Source: Arthrobacter wenxiniae
Lineage (GTDB): Bacteria; Actinomycetota; Actinomycetes; Actinomycetales; Micrococcaceae
Assembly (NCBI RefSeq): GCF_013376105.1
Contig: NZ_JAAMFM010000014.1
Location: forward strand, 33,439-97,438
DNA: 64,000 nt
Direction of reading: 5' to 3'
This document shows positions 8,212 through 16,110 of the stretch, piece by piece. The notes under the pieces are model-generated. The model was given only the letters and a program-made list of their open reading frames with translations, did not search any database and was not told the DNA's origin. How positions within the stretch are numbered: position 1 is the stretch's first letter; each line of letters opens with the position of its first letter. A program made the position numbers and the translations under genes.

Positions 8212-9609
8212 GTGACTGACCTTACCTCCCCCGCAGCGACCGCACCCGTCGCCGGCATGTCCATTCCCGGTGCCGCCGTGTACCCCGGCCTCGACGATTG
8301 GCGCGATCTTCCCATCGCCCAGCAGCCCACCTGGGCCGATCCCGATGTCTTTTCCACCAGCGTGAAGGAACTTTCCACCCTTCCGCCGCTGGTCTTCGCC
8401 GGCGAGGTTGACGTGCTGCGCTCCCGCCTGGCCCAGGCTGCGCAGGGCAAGGCGTTCCTGCTCCAGGGGGGCGACTGCGCCGAGACCTTTGAGGCGGCCA
8501 CCGCGGACAGGATCAGTGCACGCGTCAAGACCATTCTCCAGATGGCCGTGGTGCTCACCTACGGCGCGCAGCTGCCCGTGATCAAGATGGGCCGCATGGC
8601 CGGGCAGTTTGCCAAGCCGCGCTCCTCCAACGACGAAACCCGCGACGGCGTGACACTGCCGGCGTACCGTGGCGACATAGTCAACGGCTTCGAGTTCACG
8701 CCGGAGTCGCGCAAGCACGACGCCTCCCGCATGCTCAAGGCGTACCACACCTCCGCCTCCACGCTTAACCTGATCCGCGCATTCACCCAGGGCGGCTTCG
8801 CGGACCTGCGACTGGTCCACGAATGGAACCGCGGCTTCACCTCCAACCCGGCGCACAGCCGCTACGAGAAGCTGGCCAAGGACATAGACCGGGCCATCAA
8901 GTTCATGGCCTCCTGCGGTGCGGACTTCGAGGCCCTGAAGACGGTTGAATTCTTCGCCAGCCACGAGGCCCTGCTGCTCGACTACGAACGCGCGCTCACC
9001 CGCATCGACTCCCGTACAGGGACGCCGTACGACACCTCCGCACACTTCCTGTGGATCGGTGAACGCACCCGCGAGCTGGATCAGGCGCACGTGGACTTCC
9101 TCTCCCGGGTCCGGAACCCGATCGGTGTGAAGCTCGGCCCCACCACCAGTGCCGACGACGCGCTGCGCCTGATCGAGAAGCTGGACCCGAACCGCGAGCC
9201 CGGCCGGCTGACGTTCATCACCCGCATGGGTGCCTCCAACATCCGTGAGAAGCTGCCGAACCTGGTCGAAAAGGTCACGGCCTCCGGCGCGCAGGTGCTG
9301 TGGGTGACCGACCCCATGCACGGCAACACCGTCACCTCGCCCAACGGCTACAAGACCCGCAACTTCGACGACGTCATCGACGAGGTCCGCGGCTTCTTCG
9401 AGGTCCACCAGGCCCTCGGCACGTTCCCGGGCGGCCTGCACGTGGAGATGACCGGCGACGACGTCGCCGAATGCCTCGGCGGCGCGGACCCCATCGACCA
9501 GGAAGCCTTCCTGACCGGCTATGAGTCCGTCTGCGACCCCCGCCTGAACCACAAGCAGTCGCTGGAAATGGCGTTCCTCGTGGCAGGGGCGCTCGGCCAG
9601 AACAAGTAG
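8212..9609 (+). CDS. aroG: Class II 3-deoxy-D-arabino-heptulosonate 7-phosphate synthase
   Basis: A 465-residue type II (plant/mycobacterial-like) DAHP synthase, which condenses phosphoenolpyruvate and erythrose 4-phosphate in the first step of the shikimate pathway. Family hallmarks seen are LLQGGDCAETFE near residue 83, MGRMAGQFAKPRS near 124, GDIVNGFE near 155, ITRMGASNIREKLP near 337 and WVTDPMHGNTV near 363. The length matches the family (about 460). The adjacent PknL-type kinase and PlsC-like gene reproduce the M. tuberculosis Rv2176-Rv2182 neighbourhood. The enzyme is usually feedback-inhibited by aromatic amino acids; no attenuator is visible upstream. Confidence 0.96.
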   Translation: MTDLTSPAATAPVAGMSIPGAAVYPGLDDWRDLPIAQQPTWADPDVFSTSVKELSTLPPLVFAGEVDVLRSRLAQAAQGKAFLLQGGDCAETFEAATADRISARVKTILQMAVVLTYGAQLPVIKMGRMAGQFAKPRSSNDETRDGVTLPAYRGDIVNGFEFTPESRKHDASRMLKAYHTSASTLNLIRAFTQGGFADLRLVHEWNRGFTSNPAHSRYEKLAKDIDRAIKFMASCGADFEALKTVEFFASHEALLLDYERALTRIDSRTGTPYDTSAHFLWIGERTRELDQAHVDFLSRVRNPIGVKLGPTTSADDALRLIEKLDPNREPGRLTFITRMGASNIREKLPNLVEKVTASGAQVLWVTDPMHGNTVTSPNGYKTRNFDDVIDEVRGFFEVHQALGTFPGGLHVEMTGDDVAECLGGADPIDQEAFLTGYESVCDPRLNHKQSLEMAFLVAGALGQNK

Positions 9610-9724
9610 AACACCGCCGGCGGCGGCCCGACGTTTTTCCGTCCGGCTTTCCGGCCCTCGGCCGCGGGCGGCCTCCGGGCCTCCCTGACGCCGGACTACA
9701 AAAAACGCCGGATCCGCCGCCGGG

Positions 9725-11866
9725 CTAGACCACCGTCAATGTGATTTCGGAACCTTTGGGCAGCAATCCAGACTTGTCCTGGTCAGCCACGCGTCCCAGC
9801 ACGGGGAAGCCAAATGTATATTTCACTGTAACCTTGAAGCCCAGGTCCCGCAATGCACTTTCCGCGACGCTGGCTTTTTGGTCGATGAAGCTTGGTGCTT
9901 CAACCATGACCGGGCCCTTGGAGATTGTCAGGGTGACGGTGCCGCCGGCCGTGAGCGTTCCGCCGTCGGGCGATTGGGACACCACGGAGCCGGCGGGGAC
10001 CTTGGCGCTGTTGACCTGTTCGGGTGCGATGGCGGCCACCAGGCCCAGGCCCTCTAAGGCGGCCTCGGCGTCGGCGGAGGTCTTGCCCACGACGGAGGGC
10101 ACGGCAATGGGCCTGGGCCCCTTGGACACCACGACGTCCACCTTCGTGTTGCCACGGAATTCCGTGCCGGCGTCGGGGTGCTGGCCAATCACTGTGCCGG
10201 CCTTCGCCTTTTCGTCAAAGGCCTCCGTCACGGCGCCCACCGCCAGGTGCCCGCCCGTCAGGGCGGACTTGGCGTCCGCCAGCGTCCTGCCGGCCAGGGC
10301 GGGAACAGGGTAGAGGACCGGGCCCTTGGAGACCAGGATCGTCACGCCTTGAAACTTGCGCTGTTCGGTGCCTCCGGTGGGATCGGTGTCCACCACCAGC
10401 CCGGCGGCCGTCTTCTCGTTGAAGACCTCGGACGTTGCGGCCCGTTCAAAACCCTGGGCCAGGATCATCGCCTGCGCCTGCGCCACGGTCTTGTTGTGGA
10501 CCTCGGGCACCGTGGCGAGTGCGCCGGGACCCAGCGCCAGGAACCAGCCGGCCGCTGCGACCAGCAGGCCAAGCACCAGGATGGCCAGGATCCACAGGGC
10601 TGCTCGGCGCCTCGGGTGCGCGCTGCCCAGGGTCGCCACCGGCTGGGAGGCCGCCCTGGCGCGTTCCCTGGCGGCCGCCCGGGCCTCCCGCTTGGACGGC
10701 GCCGCCGGGCCGGAAGCCATGATTCCGTGGTCGACGCCGGCACCCGGCCCGGCCGCCGCCGTCCCGTAGGGCGCGTCGTGGGGCTCGGCGCGGCCGGCGT
10801 CGTCCACGTACAGCCGGCGCACGGGAGGCAGCACACTGGTGTGCTGGGAGGGCGGCGGGGTGATGACCGAGGTGGCGTAGTCGGCTGCGCCGGCGTTGCC
10901 GAGCGCCTCCGTCAGGTTTCCGGGGTACCCGCCGTCGTTCCCGAATGAGGCAGTCAGCGCCTGCGTCTCCGCCGCCTGCGGGGGGCGGGACCCTCCGCGG
11001 CTTCCGCCGGCGTCGAGTTCCTCCGGCGTCAGGGTGCGCCGGATGTGGCGCAGGTCCTCCAGGAGCGAGGCGCCGTTGGCCGGACGGTTGTCCGGGTCCT
11101 TCTCCGTCATGTAGCGGACCAGCTCGTCCATTTCCGCCGGGAGGCCCGGCACGGCCGCGGACGGAGCCGGGACGTTGTCGCGCACGTGCTGCATGGCCAC
11201 GGCGACGGGGACCTGGCCGCGGAACGGCTGCTGGCCGGTCAGGAGCTCATAGAGCATAATGCCGGCGGAATAGATGTCGCTGCGCGCGTCGCCGCCTTCG
11301 CCGTTGACCAGCTCGGGGGCGATGTATCCGAGGGTGCCCAGCAGCGTCCCGGTGTTTGTCGTGGTGGTGACGGCGCGGGAGAGGCCAAAGTCGCCAATCT
11401 TCACCCAGCCGGTGTGTGAGACCAGCACGTTTTCGGGCTTGACGTCGCGGTGCACCAGCCCGGCGGCATGCGCGGCCGCCAGGCCTTCCACAATGGGGTC
11501 CAGCAGGTCCAGGGCCTGGCGGGGCGTCAACGGGGCGCGGGAATTGACAACGTCACGCAGGGTGTGGCCGTCAATGTATTCAAGCACCAGGTAGGCGTGT
11601 TGCGCGCCAACGCCGTGGTCGTGGATCTGCACCACGTGCGGGTGGGAAAGGCTGGCGGCGCTCCAGGCCTCGCGTTGGAGGCGTTCAATGAAGGCGTGGT
11701 CGGTGGCCAGGTGCGGGTGCAGGATCTTTAGCGCGATGTTGCGGTTGAGGCGGGTGTCCTTGGCCAGGTAGACGGTGGACATGCCGCCGCGCGCCACCTT
11801 GGACAAAACCAGGTAGCGGTCATCGACTGTGGACCCGATCAAGGGGTCGTGGGGCACGTCTTGCAC
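9725..11866 (-). CDS. pknL: PASTA-domain serine/threonine protein kinase (PknL-like)
   Basis: A 713-residue transmembrane receptor kinase. The kinase domain spans about residues 12-275 and is complete, with catalytic loop HRDVKPENV near 137 and DFG near 157. A variable linker leads to a single transmembrane helix near 423-445. Four PASTA repeats of about 65 residues then reach the C-terminus; PASTA domains sense peptidoglycan or lipid II fragments outside the cell. Position next to aroG and an Rv2175c-like gene identifies it as the PknL type rather than PknB, whose gene lies elsewhere in actinobacteria. As I recall, M. tuberculosis PknL lacks PASTA repeats whereas corynebacterial PknL has them. 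The start is a GTG with a TAAGCT box 6 nt upstream. Confidence 0.92.
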   Translation of the reverse strand: MQDVPHDPLIGSTVDDRYLVLSKVARGGMSTVYLAKDTRLNRNIALKILHPHLATDHAFIERLQREAWSAASLSHPHVVQIHDHGVGAQHAYLVLEYIDGHTLRDVVNSRAPLTPRQALDLLDPIVEGLAAAHAAGLVHRDVKPENVLVSHTGWVKIGDFGLSRAVTTTTNTGTLLGTLGYIAPELVNGEGGDARSDIYSAGIMLYELLTGQQPFRGQVPVAVAMQHVRDNVPAPSAAVPGLPAEMDELVRYMTEKDPDNRPANGASLLEDLRHIRRTLTPEELDAGGSRGGSRPPQAAETQALTASFGNDGGYPGNLTEALGNAGAADYATSVITPPPSQHTSVLPPVRRLYVDDAGRAEPHDAPYGTAAAGPGAGVDHGIMASGPAAPSKREARAAARERARAASQPVATLGSAHPRRRAALWILAILVLGLLVAAAGWFLALGPGALATVPEVHNKTVAQAQAMILAQGFERAATSEVFNEKTAAGLVVDTDPTGGTEQRKFQGVTILVSKGPVLYPVPALAGRTLADAKSALTGGHLAVGAVTEAFDEKAKAGTVIGQHPDAGTEFRGNTKVDVVVSKGPRPIAVPSVVGKTSADAEAALEGLGLVAAIAPEQVNSAKVPAGSVVSQSPDGGTLTAGGTVTLTISKGPVMVEAPSFIDQKASVAESALRDLGFKVTVKYTFGFPVLGRVADQDKSGLLPKGSEITLTVV

Positions 11867-11872
11867 CCTTCA

Positions 11873-11878
11873 AGCTTA
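11873..11878 (-). promoter_or_regulatory. -10 box of a probably leaderless pknL mRNA
   Basis: On the minus strand TAAGCT ends 6 nt before the GTG start of the kinase gene, with no typical ribosome-binding site. It lies just downstream of the terminator of the LysM gene. Confidence 0.6.
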
Positions 11879-11895
11879 TGGGGTGAATCAAAATT

Positions 11896-11924
11896 GGGCC
11901 GCCGGCGACACTCGCCGGCGGCCC
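11896..11924 (-). terminator. Rho-independent terminator of the LysM gene
   Basis: A perfect 13-bp GC-rich stem (GGGCCGCCGGCGA with its complement) and a 3-nt loop. Read on the minus strand it is followed by AATTTTGATT, a modest T tract. It separates the LysM gene from pknL. Confidence 0.75.
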
Positions 11925-11949
11925 CCTGCCTTGCCCTGCGGGCGCTGAT

Positions 11950-13503
11950 TTAGCGGAACAGCTTCCTGTTTGCCTTGATGCTGGCCACGTAGTTCTTGGT
12001 GTCCGGGAACATGCCGTGGACGCTGACGGAGTATTGGCCCTGGTAGTAGCCAGCTATGGCCAGGTCCTCGGTCTTGGCGCCCTTGAGGAGGGCGCGGATG
12101 ATGGCCACGCCGGCCGTGACGTTGTCCTGCGGGTTGAGCAGGTTCAGCTTGCGGCCCACCATCCCGGAGGCCCAGTCGCCGGCGTCGGGGATGACCTGCA
12201 TGGTGCCAATGGCGTTGGCGGGGGAGACCACCTGGTGGTTGAATCCGGATTCCTGTTGCGCGAACGCCATGGCCAGCGACGGGTCGACGCCCATGCTGGC
12301 GGCCGTCCGTGCCACCATTTCCTTCATCTGTGCGCGGGTGGGTGCCGGTGCGGCGAGCAGGGCGCGCAGGTTCTTGTTCGCGTCGGCCACCACCGCATCT
12401 GGGTACGTGTAGTGCAGGAACGTGTTGGGGACGCCGGGTGCCGCGGGCTTGATCGGGGTGATCGAATTGGATGCCGCGCTGACGCCCGGGATGGTCAGGG
12501 TCTTGCCGGCATAGATGGTCCCGTTGACGGAGATCCTGTTCGCCGAGGCGAGGGCCTGCAGCCCCACGCCGTGCTTCGCCGCAATGCCCGAGAGCGTGTC
12601 GCCTGACTTGATGACGTACTTGCTCCCGGATGCGGGCTTGGTGCTGGAAGCCTTGGCCGGGGCGGGAGCCGGGGCGTTCGATGTTCCCAGCTTGATGACC
12701 TGGCCGGGGTAGATGATGGTTGCTGTGTTCATGCCGTTGGCGGCCAGCACGGACGCCGTGGAAAGGCCGTGCCTGGACGCGATGGCCGAGAGCGTGTCAC
12801 CGGACTTGACGACGTACGTGCTCGAGGACGCGGGCCTGGCGCTGGCGGCCTTGGCCGGTGCCGGTGCGGCGGCCCGGGCTGCGGTCCTGCCCAGCTTGAT
12901 GACCTGGCCGGGGAAGATGACGGAGGAGTTGTTCAAGCCGTTGGCGGCCAGCACGGACGCCGTGGAAAGGCCGTGCCTTGCGGCAATGGCGCCAATGGTG
13001 TCGCCGGACTTGACGGTGTACCTGGCAGTGGAAGTGCCGGCGGTTGCCTTTGCCCGAGCCGATGGCGCGGCGGCCGTGCTGCCCGTGGTGAGCTTGATCT
13101 GCTGTCCCGGATAGATGATGCTCGTGGCGCTGAGCTTGTTCAGGGCCAGGACGGCGCTGGTGGACAGGCCGTGGCGTGCGGCGATGGCCGAGATGGTGTC
13201 CCCGGCCGCAACCTTGTAGGTCTTTGCGACAGGTGCCAGCGGCGCAATGCGCGAGGGAAGGGAACCGGCCACCACGGAAGAGGGGATTCCTGCCGTCTTT
13301 GGGCTCGCCAGGACAGCCGCGGCAAGACCGCCGTGGGTGAGCGCGGAGGGAAGGACCTTGGGACCTGCCGGAGCCGGTGCCGCGGCGGCTGGCTGTGCAA
13401 GCGCAAGCGAAGAAAGCATGACGACGGGAATGGCCGCCGTGGCAACAGCCGCCAATTGCTTGCCGCCGGCGGGCGCGAGCCGGGAGGGACGTTGGGAAGT
13501 CAT
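11950..13503 (-). CDS. Secreted LysM / lytic transglycosylase-like cell-wall protein
   Basis: About 517 residues. A signal peptide ends near ALAQPAAAA. Four LysM repeats follow (near residues 93, 161, 233 and 294), each starting like YVVKSGDTLSAIASRHGLS, separated by Ala/Pro-rich linkers. A C-terminal SLT-type domain (from about residue 400) contains the expected glutamate in AFAQQESGFN and AIGTMQVIP. It should bind and cleave peptidoglycan outside the membrane. An in-frame ATG at 13542 exists, but the ATG at 13503 has AGAGGAT at a good distance and gives a cleaner signal peptide. It sits between the PknL-type kinase and the Rv2175c-like gene. No c-di-AMP riboswitch was found in its leader. 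Confidence 0.88.
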   Translation of the reverse strand: MTSQRPSRLAPAGGKQLAAVATAAIPVVMLSSLALAQPAAAAPAPAGPKVLPSALTHGGLAAAVLASPKTAGIPSSVVAGSLPSRIAPLAPVAKTYKVAAGDTISAIAARHGLSTSAVLALNKLSATSIIYPGQQIKLTTGSTAAAPSARAKATAGTSTARYTVKSGDTIGAIAARHGLSTASVLAANGLNNSSVIFPGQVIKLGRTAARAAAPAPAKAASARPASSSTYVVKSGDTLSAIASRHGLSTASVLAANGMNTATIIYPGQVIKLGTSNAPAPAPAKASSTKPASGSKYVIKSGDTLSGIAAKHGVGLQALASANRISVNGTIYAGKTLTIPGVSAASNSITPIKPAAPGVPNTFLHYTYPDAVVADANKNLRALLAAPAPTRAQMKEMVARTAASMGVDPSLAMAFAQQESGFNHQVVSPANAIGTMQVIPDAGDWASGMVGRKLNLLNPQDNVTAGVAIIRALLKGAKTEDLAIAGYYQGQYSVSVHGMFPDTKNYVASIKANRKLFR

Positions 13504-13710
13504 GGGTGCGATCCTCTGGTTTCCGGGACGGATGGTGCTCATGATGATGGTGTTACTTGTGTGACTAATGTGAATTTACACCAAAACCGCGCAACTGGCA
13601 GCGCCCGGGATGCAATCCGTCCAAACCACAGCAGTGTAATTTACTGGCCGGTAAGCCGGGGCACCCGTGCCGGTGTGCAGAGCGCGCCTTCCTGTGGGAA
13701 CCTTGGACAC

Positions 13711-14064
13711 GTGAGTAATGTAGAAAAAGTAGTCAGTGAATGGTTGCCGCTGCCGGATGTCGCAGCCAAGCTGGACGTGTCCATCACCAAAGTCCATGCC
13801 CTTGTCAAGGACGGCTCACTGCTGGCCGCCCGGGTGGGGGAACGCTCCATCCGCGCCGTGCCGGCAGAATTCTTCAGCGGCGACCACATCGTGGAGAGCC
13901 TGCGCGGCACCATCACCGTCCTGCATGACGCGGGCTTCGACGACGAGGAAGCCATCACCTGGCTGTTCACCACGGATGAATCGCTGCCGGGCCGCCCGAT
14001 CGACGCCCTCCACGAGGGCCGCAAGACTGAAATTCGCCGCCGGGCCGCCGCGCTGGGCTGGTAG
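13711..14064 (+). CDS. Rv2175c-like DNA-binding protein
   Basis: A 117-residue protein. The N-terminal half has a winged helix-turn-helix look (LPLPDVAAKLDVSITKVHAL, then a VGERSIRAVP wing). The C-terminal half (ITWLFTTDESLPGRPIDAL) is the conserved extension of the Rv2175c family. Rv2175c of M. tuberculosis binds DNA and is a substrate of PknL, which releases it from DNA on phosphorylation. Here the kinase gene is one gene away, so the pair is conserved. The GTG start fits the family length; a much longer upstream frame overlaps the LysM gene antisense and is rejected. The regulated genes are unknown. Confidence 0.85.
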   Translation: MSNVEKVVSEWLPLPDVAAKLDVSITKVHALVKDGSLLAARVGERSIRAVPAEFFSGDHIVESLRGTITVLHDAGFDDEEAITWLFTTDESLPGRPIDALHEGRKTEIRRRAAALGW

Positions 14065-14085
14065 GAACGCGCTCGGCCGGTGGGA

Positions 14086-14107
14086 AGCGGGACCGCGGGG
14101 TCCCGCT
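14086..14107. terminator. Convergent terminator hairpin
   Basis: A 9-bp perfect stem (AGCGGGACC / GGTCCCGCT) with loop GCGG, between the convergent Rv2175c-like and polyprenyl synthetase genes. It reaches the stop codon of the latter. There is no T tract, so efficiency is uncertain. Confidence 0.5.
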
Positions 14108-15209
14108 AGGACGTGCGGGACACGGCGCTGCGGCCCAGCGCCGACAGTGCCTCTGAAATGGCACCGTCAATGGGGAGCTGCGCCAAGGCGGTGAAGGCTG
14201 CGGTGCTGAGGTCGGCGATCATGGCCTCCGTGCCCGTCAGGGCCCCCGACTTGACCATGATTGAACACAGGCTGTCGATGTCGGCGTCGCTGAGGTCCTG
14301 CCGACCCAGATGCGTGTCAACAAATTCCCGATCCGCCTCGCCGGCCGCGGCGATCGTCAGGCCGACAAGCACCGTGCGCTTCCCCTCGCGGAGGTCGTCA
14401 CCGGCCGGCTTGCCGGTCTGTGCCGGATCACCAAAGACGCCCAGGACGTCATCGCGCAGCTGGAAGGCCTCGCCCAGGGGCAGTGCGAAGGCGCTGTAGC
14501 CGGCCAGGAGTTCCGGGGAGGCCCCGGCCAGCGCACCGCCCAGCACCAGGGGATGTTCGGAGGAGTACTTTGCACTCTTGAACCGGATGATGGCCGCCGC
14601 CCGGGCGACGGCGGTGCTGTGCGGCTTGGTGGGTCCGGAGACTTCCTCGAGGATGTCAAGGTACTGCCCGGCCATGACCTCGGTGCGCATCAGGTTGAAT
14701 ATGGCGCGGGCACGGCTTGCGGAACCCGAACCGATGGACGCAAACATCTCCTCGCTAAAGGACAGGCACAGATCCCCGGTGAGGATGGCGGCCGCGTGCC
14801 CAAACCGTTCCCGGTCCAGGGCCCAGCCGCGGCCGGCGTGCAGGCTGCCGAACTGCCGGTGCACGCTCGGGCCGCCGCGGCGGGTGTCCGAGCGGTCAAT
14901 GATGTCGTCGTGGATGAGGGCCGCTGCCTGGAACAGCTCCAGGGCAGCCCCGGCCTTGATGATTTCCTCGGCGCCGGGAGCGCCGCCGGCGCCGCGCCAG
15001 CCCCAGTAGCACAGGATTGCCCGCATTCGCTTTCCGCCCGTGACGAGCGACGCGATGGAATCGACCAGCACCAGGGCGTCGGGGGAGATGCCCGCCAGCA
15101 GCGTGCCCTTTTCGGCCAGGAATTCCTGCAGCGTCAGCGCCACCGCTGCGACAAACGCCTCCTGCTCAGCGGCCGTTGATTCCATGGGCGTGGTGGCAGA
15201 TGCGGTCAT
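14106..15209 (-). CDS. idsA: Polyprenyl diphosphate synthase (IdsA-type)
   Basis: A 367-residue trans-isoprenyl diphosphate synthase, which chains isopentenyl diphosphate onto allylic diphosphates to give geranylgeranyl or longer prenyl diphosphates for carotenoids, quinones or carrier lipids. The first Asp-rich motif is in LIHDDIIDRSDTRRGGPSVH near residue 96, and the second in QLRDDVLGVFGD near 250. Chain length cannot be read off safely. Its place beside the Rv2175c-like gene matches idsA2 (Rv2173) of M. tuberculosis. The ATG at 15209 has AAGGA about 11 nt upstream. The stop codon lies within the convergent hairpin. Confidence 0.92.
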   Translation of the reverse strand: MTASATTPMESTAAEQEAFVAAVALTLQEFLAEKGTLLAGISPDALVLVDSIASLVTGGKRMRAILCYWGWRGAGGAPGAEEIIKAGAALELFQAAALIHDDIIDRSDTRRGGPSVHRQFGSLHAGRGWALDRERFGHAAAILTGDLCLSFSEEMFASIGSGSASRARAIFNLMRTEVMAGQYLDILEEVSGPTKPHSTAVARAAAIIRFKSAKYSSEHPLVLGGALAGASPELLAGYSAFALPLGEAFQLRDDVLGVFGDPAQTGKPAGDDLREGKRTVLVGLTIAAAGEADREFVDTHLGRQDLSDADIDSLCSIMVKSGALTGTEAMIADLSTAAFTALAQLPIDGAISEALSALGRSAVSRTS

Positions 15210-15297
15210 GCGGGGTGGGTCCTTGCTGTGGGTGGTGGGGTGCCGGCGCCCACTATGGCGCCCGCGGCGATTTGTCCATGGGTGCGGTGGAACAGGC

Positions 15298-15867
15298 CTA
15301 TTTGAGTGATGCCGGGAGTACGCTGGCCCCGACTGTCACCGTTGACGTGGTCCCCGTCTGCACGATGGCCACGTTCACACTTTCCTGTCCGGAGGCGCGC
15401 ACAAAGGTTTTCGAGGGGGTGCCGTCAACCGAATTGCCCGGCAGCGCCGTGAACTTCTGGCCCTCGTACACCTTGGTGTAGTAGGCCAGCACGTCGGCTG
15501 GCTTGGCCGTCACGGTCTCGGTGAGGGATGCCACCGATATGGGTGTGGTCCGCTGCAGGCTGGATGCCTGGACCTCCGCACCCTTCATCAGGGGGATGAG
15601 CTTGACGGGGAATCCTGCCACCAGTTCCTTGGTGGCGGTTTCCGCGGTTGGCGTGGCAGAGGAGGCACCTGCGGTGGCGGACCCTGCCGGAGAGGAGGAC
15701 GACGCCATTGATGCCGCAGGCGCCCCGACGCTGGAGGATGCGGCCGGCGTCGCCGGGCTGCCGGAGCAGCCCGTGAGCGCCATGGCCGCGGCAAGGACTG
15801 CCCCCGCGGGAAGCGCCCACCGCAACCGCCTGCCTGGGCGCAAGGGGGCAATATTGCTGCTGGTCAT
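15298..15867 (-). CDS. Secreted lipoprotein of unknown function
   Basis: About 189 residues. A signal sequence ends in the lipobox LTGC near residue 34, so the mature protein should be lipid-anchored outside the membrane. A Ser/Ala/Thr-rich linker of ~50 residues follows, then a ~105-residue domain starting GFPVKLIPLMKGAEVQASSL. The length of that domain suggests a small beta-rich fold, but I do not recognise the family. The ATG at 15867 is preceded by AAGGA; a GTG one codon earlier is equally possible. It is probably monocistronic, between idsA and the hairpin repeats upstream of dinB. Confidence 0.8.
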   Translation of the reverse strand: MTSSNIAPLRPGRRLRWALPAGAVLAAAMALTGCSGSPATPAASSSVGAPAASMASSSSPAGSATAGASSATPTAETATKELVAGFPVKLIPLMKGAEVQASSLQRTTPISVASLTETVTAKPADVLAYYTKVYEGQKFTALPGNSVDGTPSKTFVRASGQESVNVAIVQTGTTSTVTVGASVLPASLK

Positions 15868-15944
15868 CACTTGTTTTCCTTAGCTGCCGGTGGCGGTGCA
15901 ATGGCTCCTGTCCAGTTTACCCAATCGCGGCAGCCCGCCCGGCC

Positions 15945-16099
15945 GTGGCCTCCCACCGCTCGCAAGCTCGCGGCGGGCCCCTCGGCCACTAACGCTTAGT
16001 GGCCTCCCACCGCTCGCAAGCTCGCGGCGGGCCCCCCGGCCACTAACGCTTAGTGGCCTCCCACCGCTCGCAAGCTCGCGGCGGGCCCCTCGGCCACTA
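15945..16099. repeat. 54-bp tandem repeat of nested hairpins
   Basis: Nearly three copies of a 54-bp unit start at 15945, 15999 and 16053. Each copy folds on itself: outer arms GTGGCC/GGCCAC and inner arms CCCaCCGC/GCGGcGGG. The junction between copies forms a second perfect hairpin, GGCCACTAA-CGC-TTAGTGGCC. Copies differ at one or two bases. It resembles a REP/BIME-type element and abuts the dinB promoter; the third copy is cut off where the -10 box TAAGCT begins. Confidence 0.9.
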
Positions 16100-16103
16100 A
16101 GCT
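16098..16103 (+). promoter_or_regulatory. -10 box of a probably leaderless dinB mRNA
   Basis: TAAGCT ends 7 nt before the GTG at 16111. The box is fused to the end of the hairpin repeat array. Confidence 0.45.
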
Positions 16104-16110
16104 TGATCCG

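Noticed and set aside
13504..13710. c-di-AMP (ydaO) riboswitch before the LysM gene
   Set aside because: Such switches often precede wall hydrolase genes in actinobacteria, but the conserved core sequences are not visible here.
15945..16099. Possible CRISPR array
   Set aside because: The 54-bp units are directly adjacent with no unique spacers, and no cas gene is nearby.
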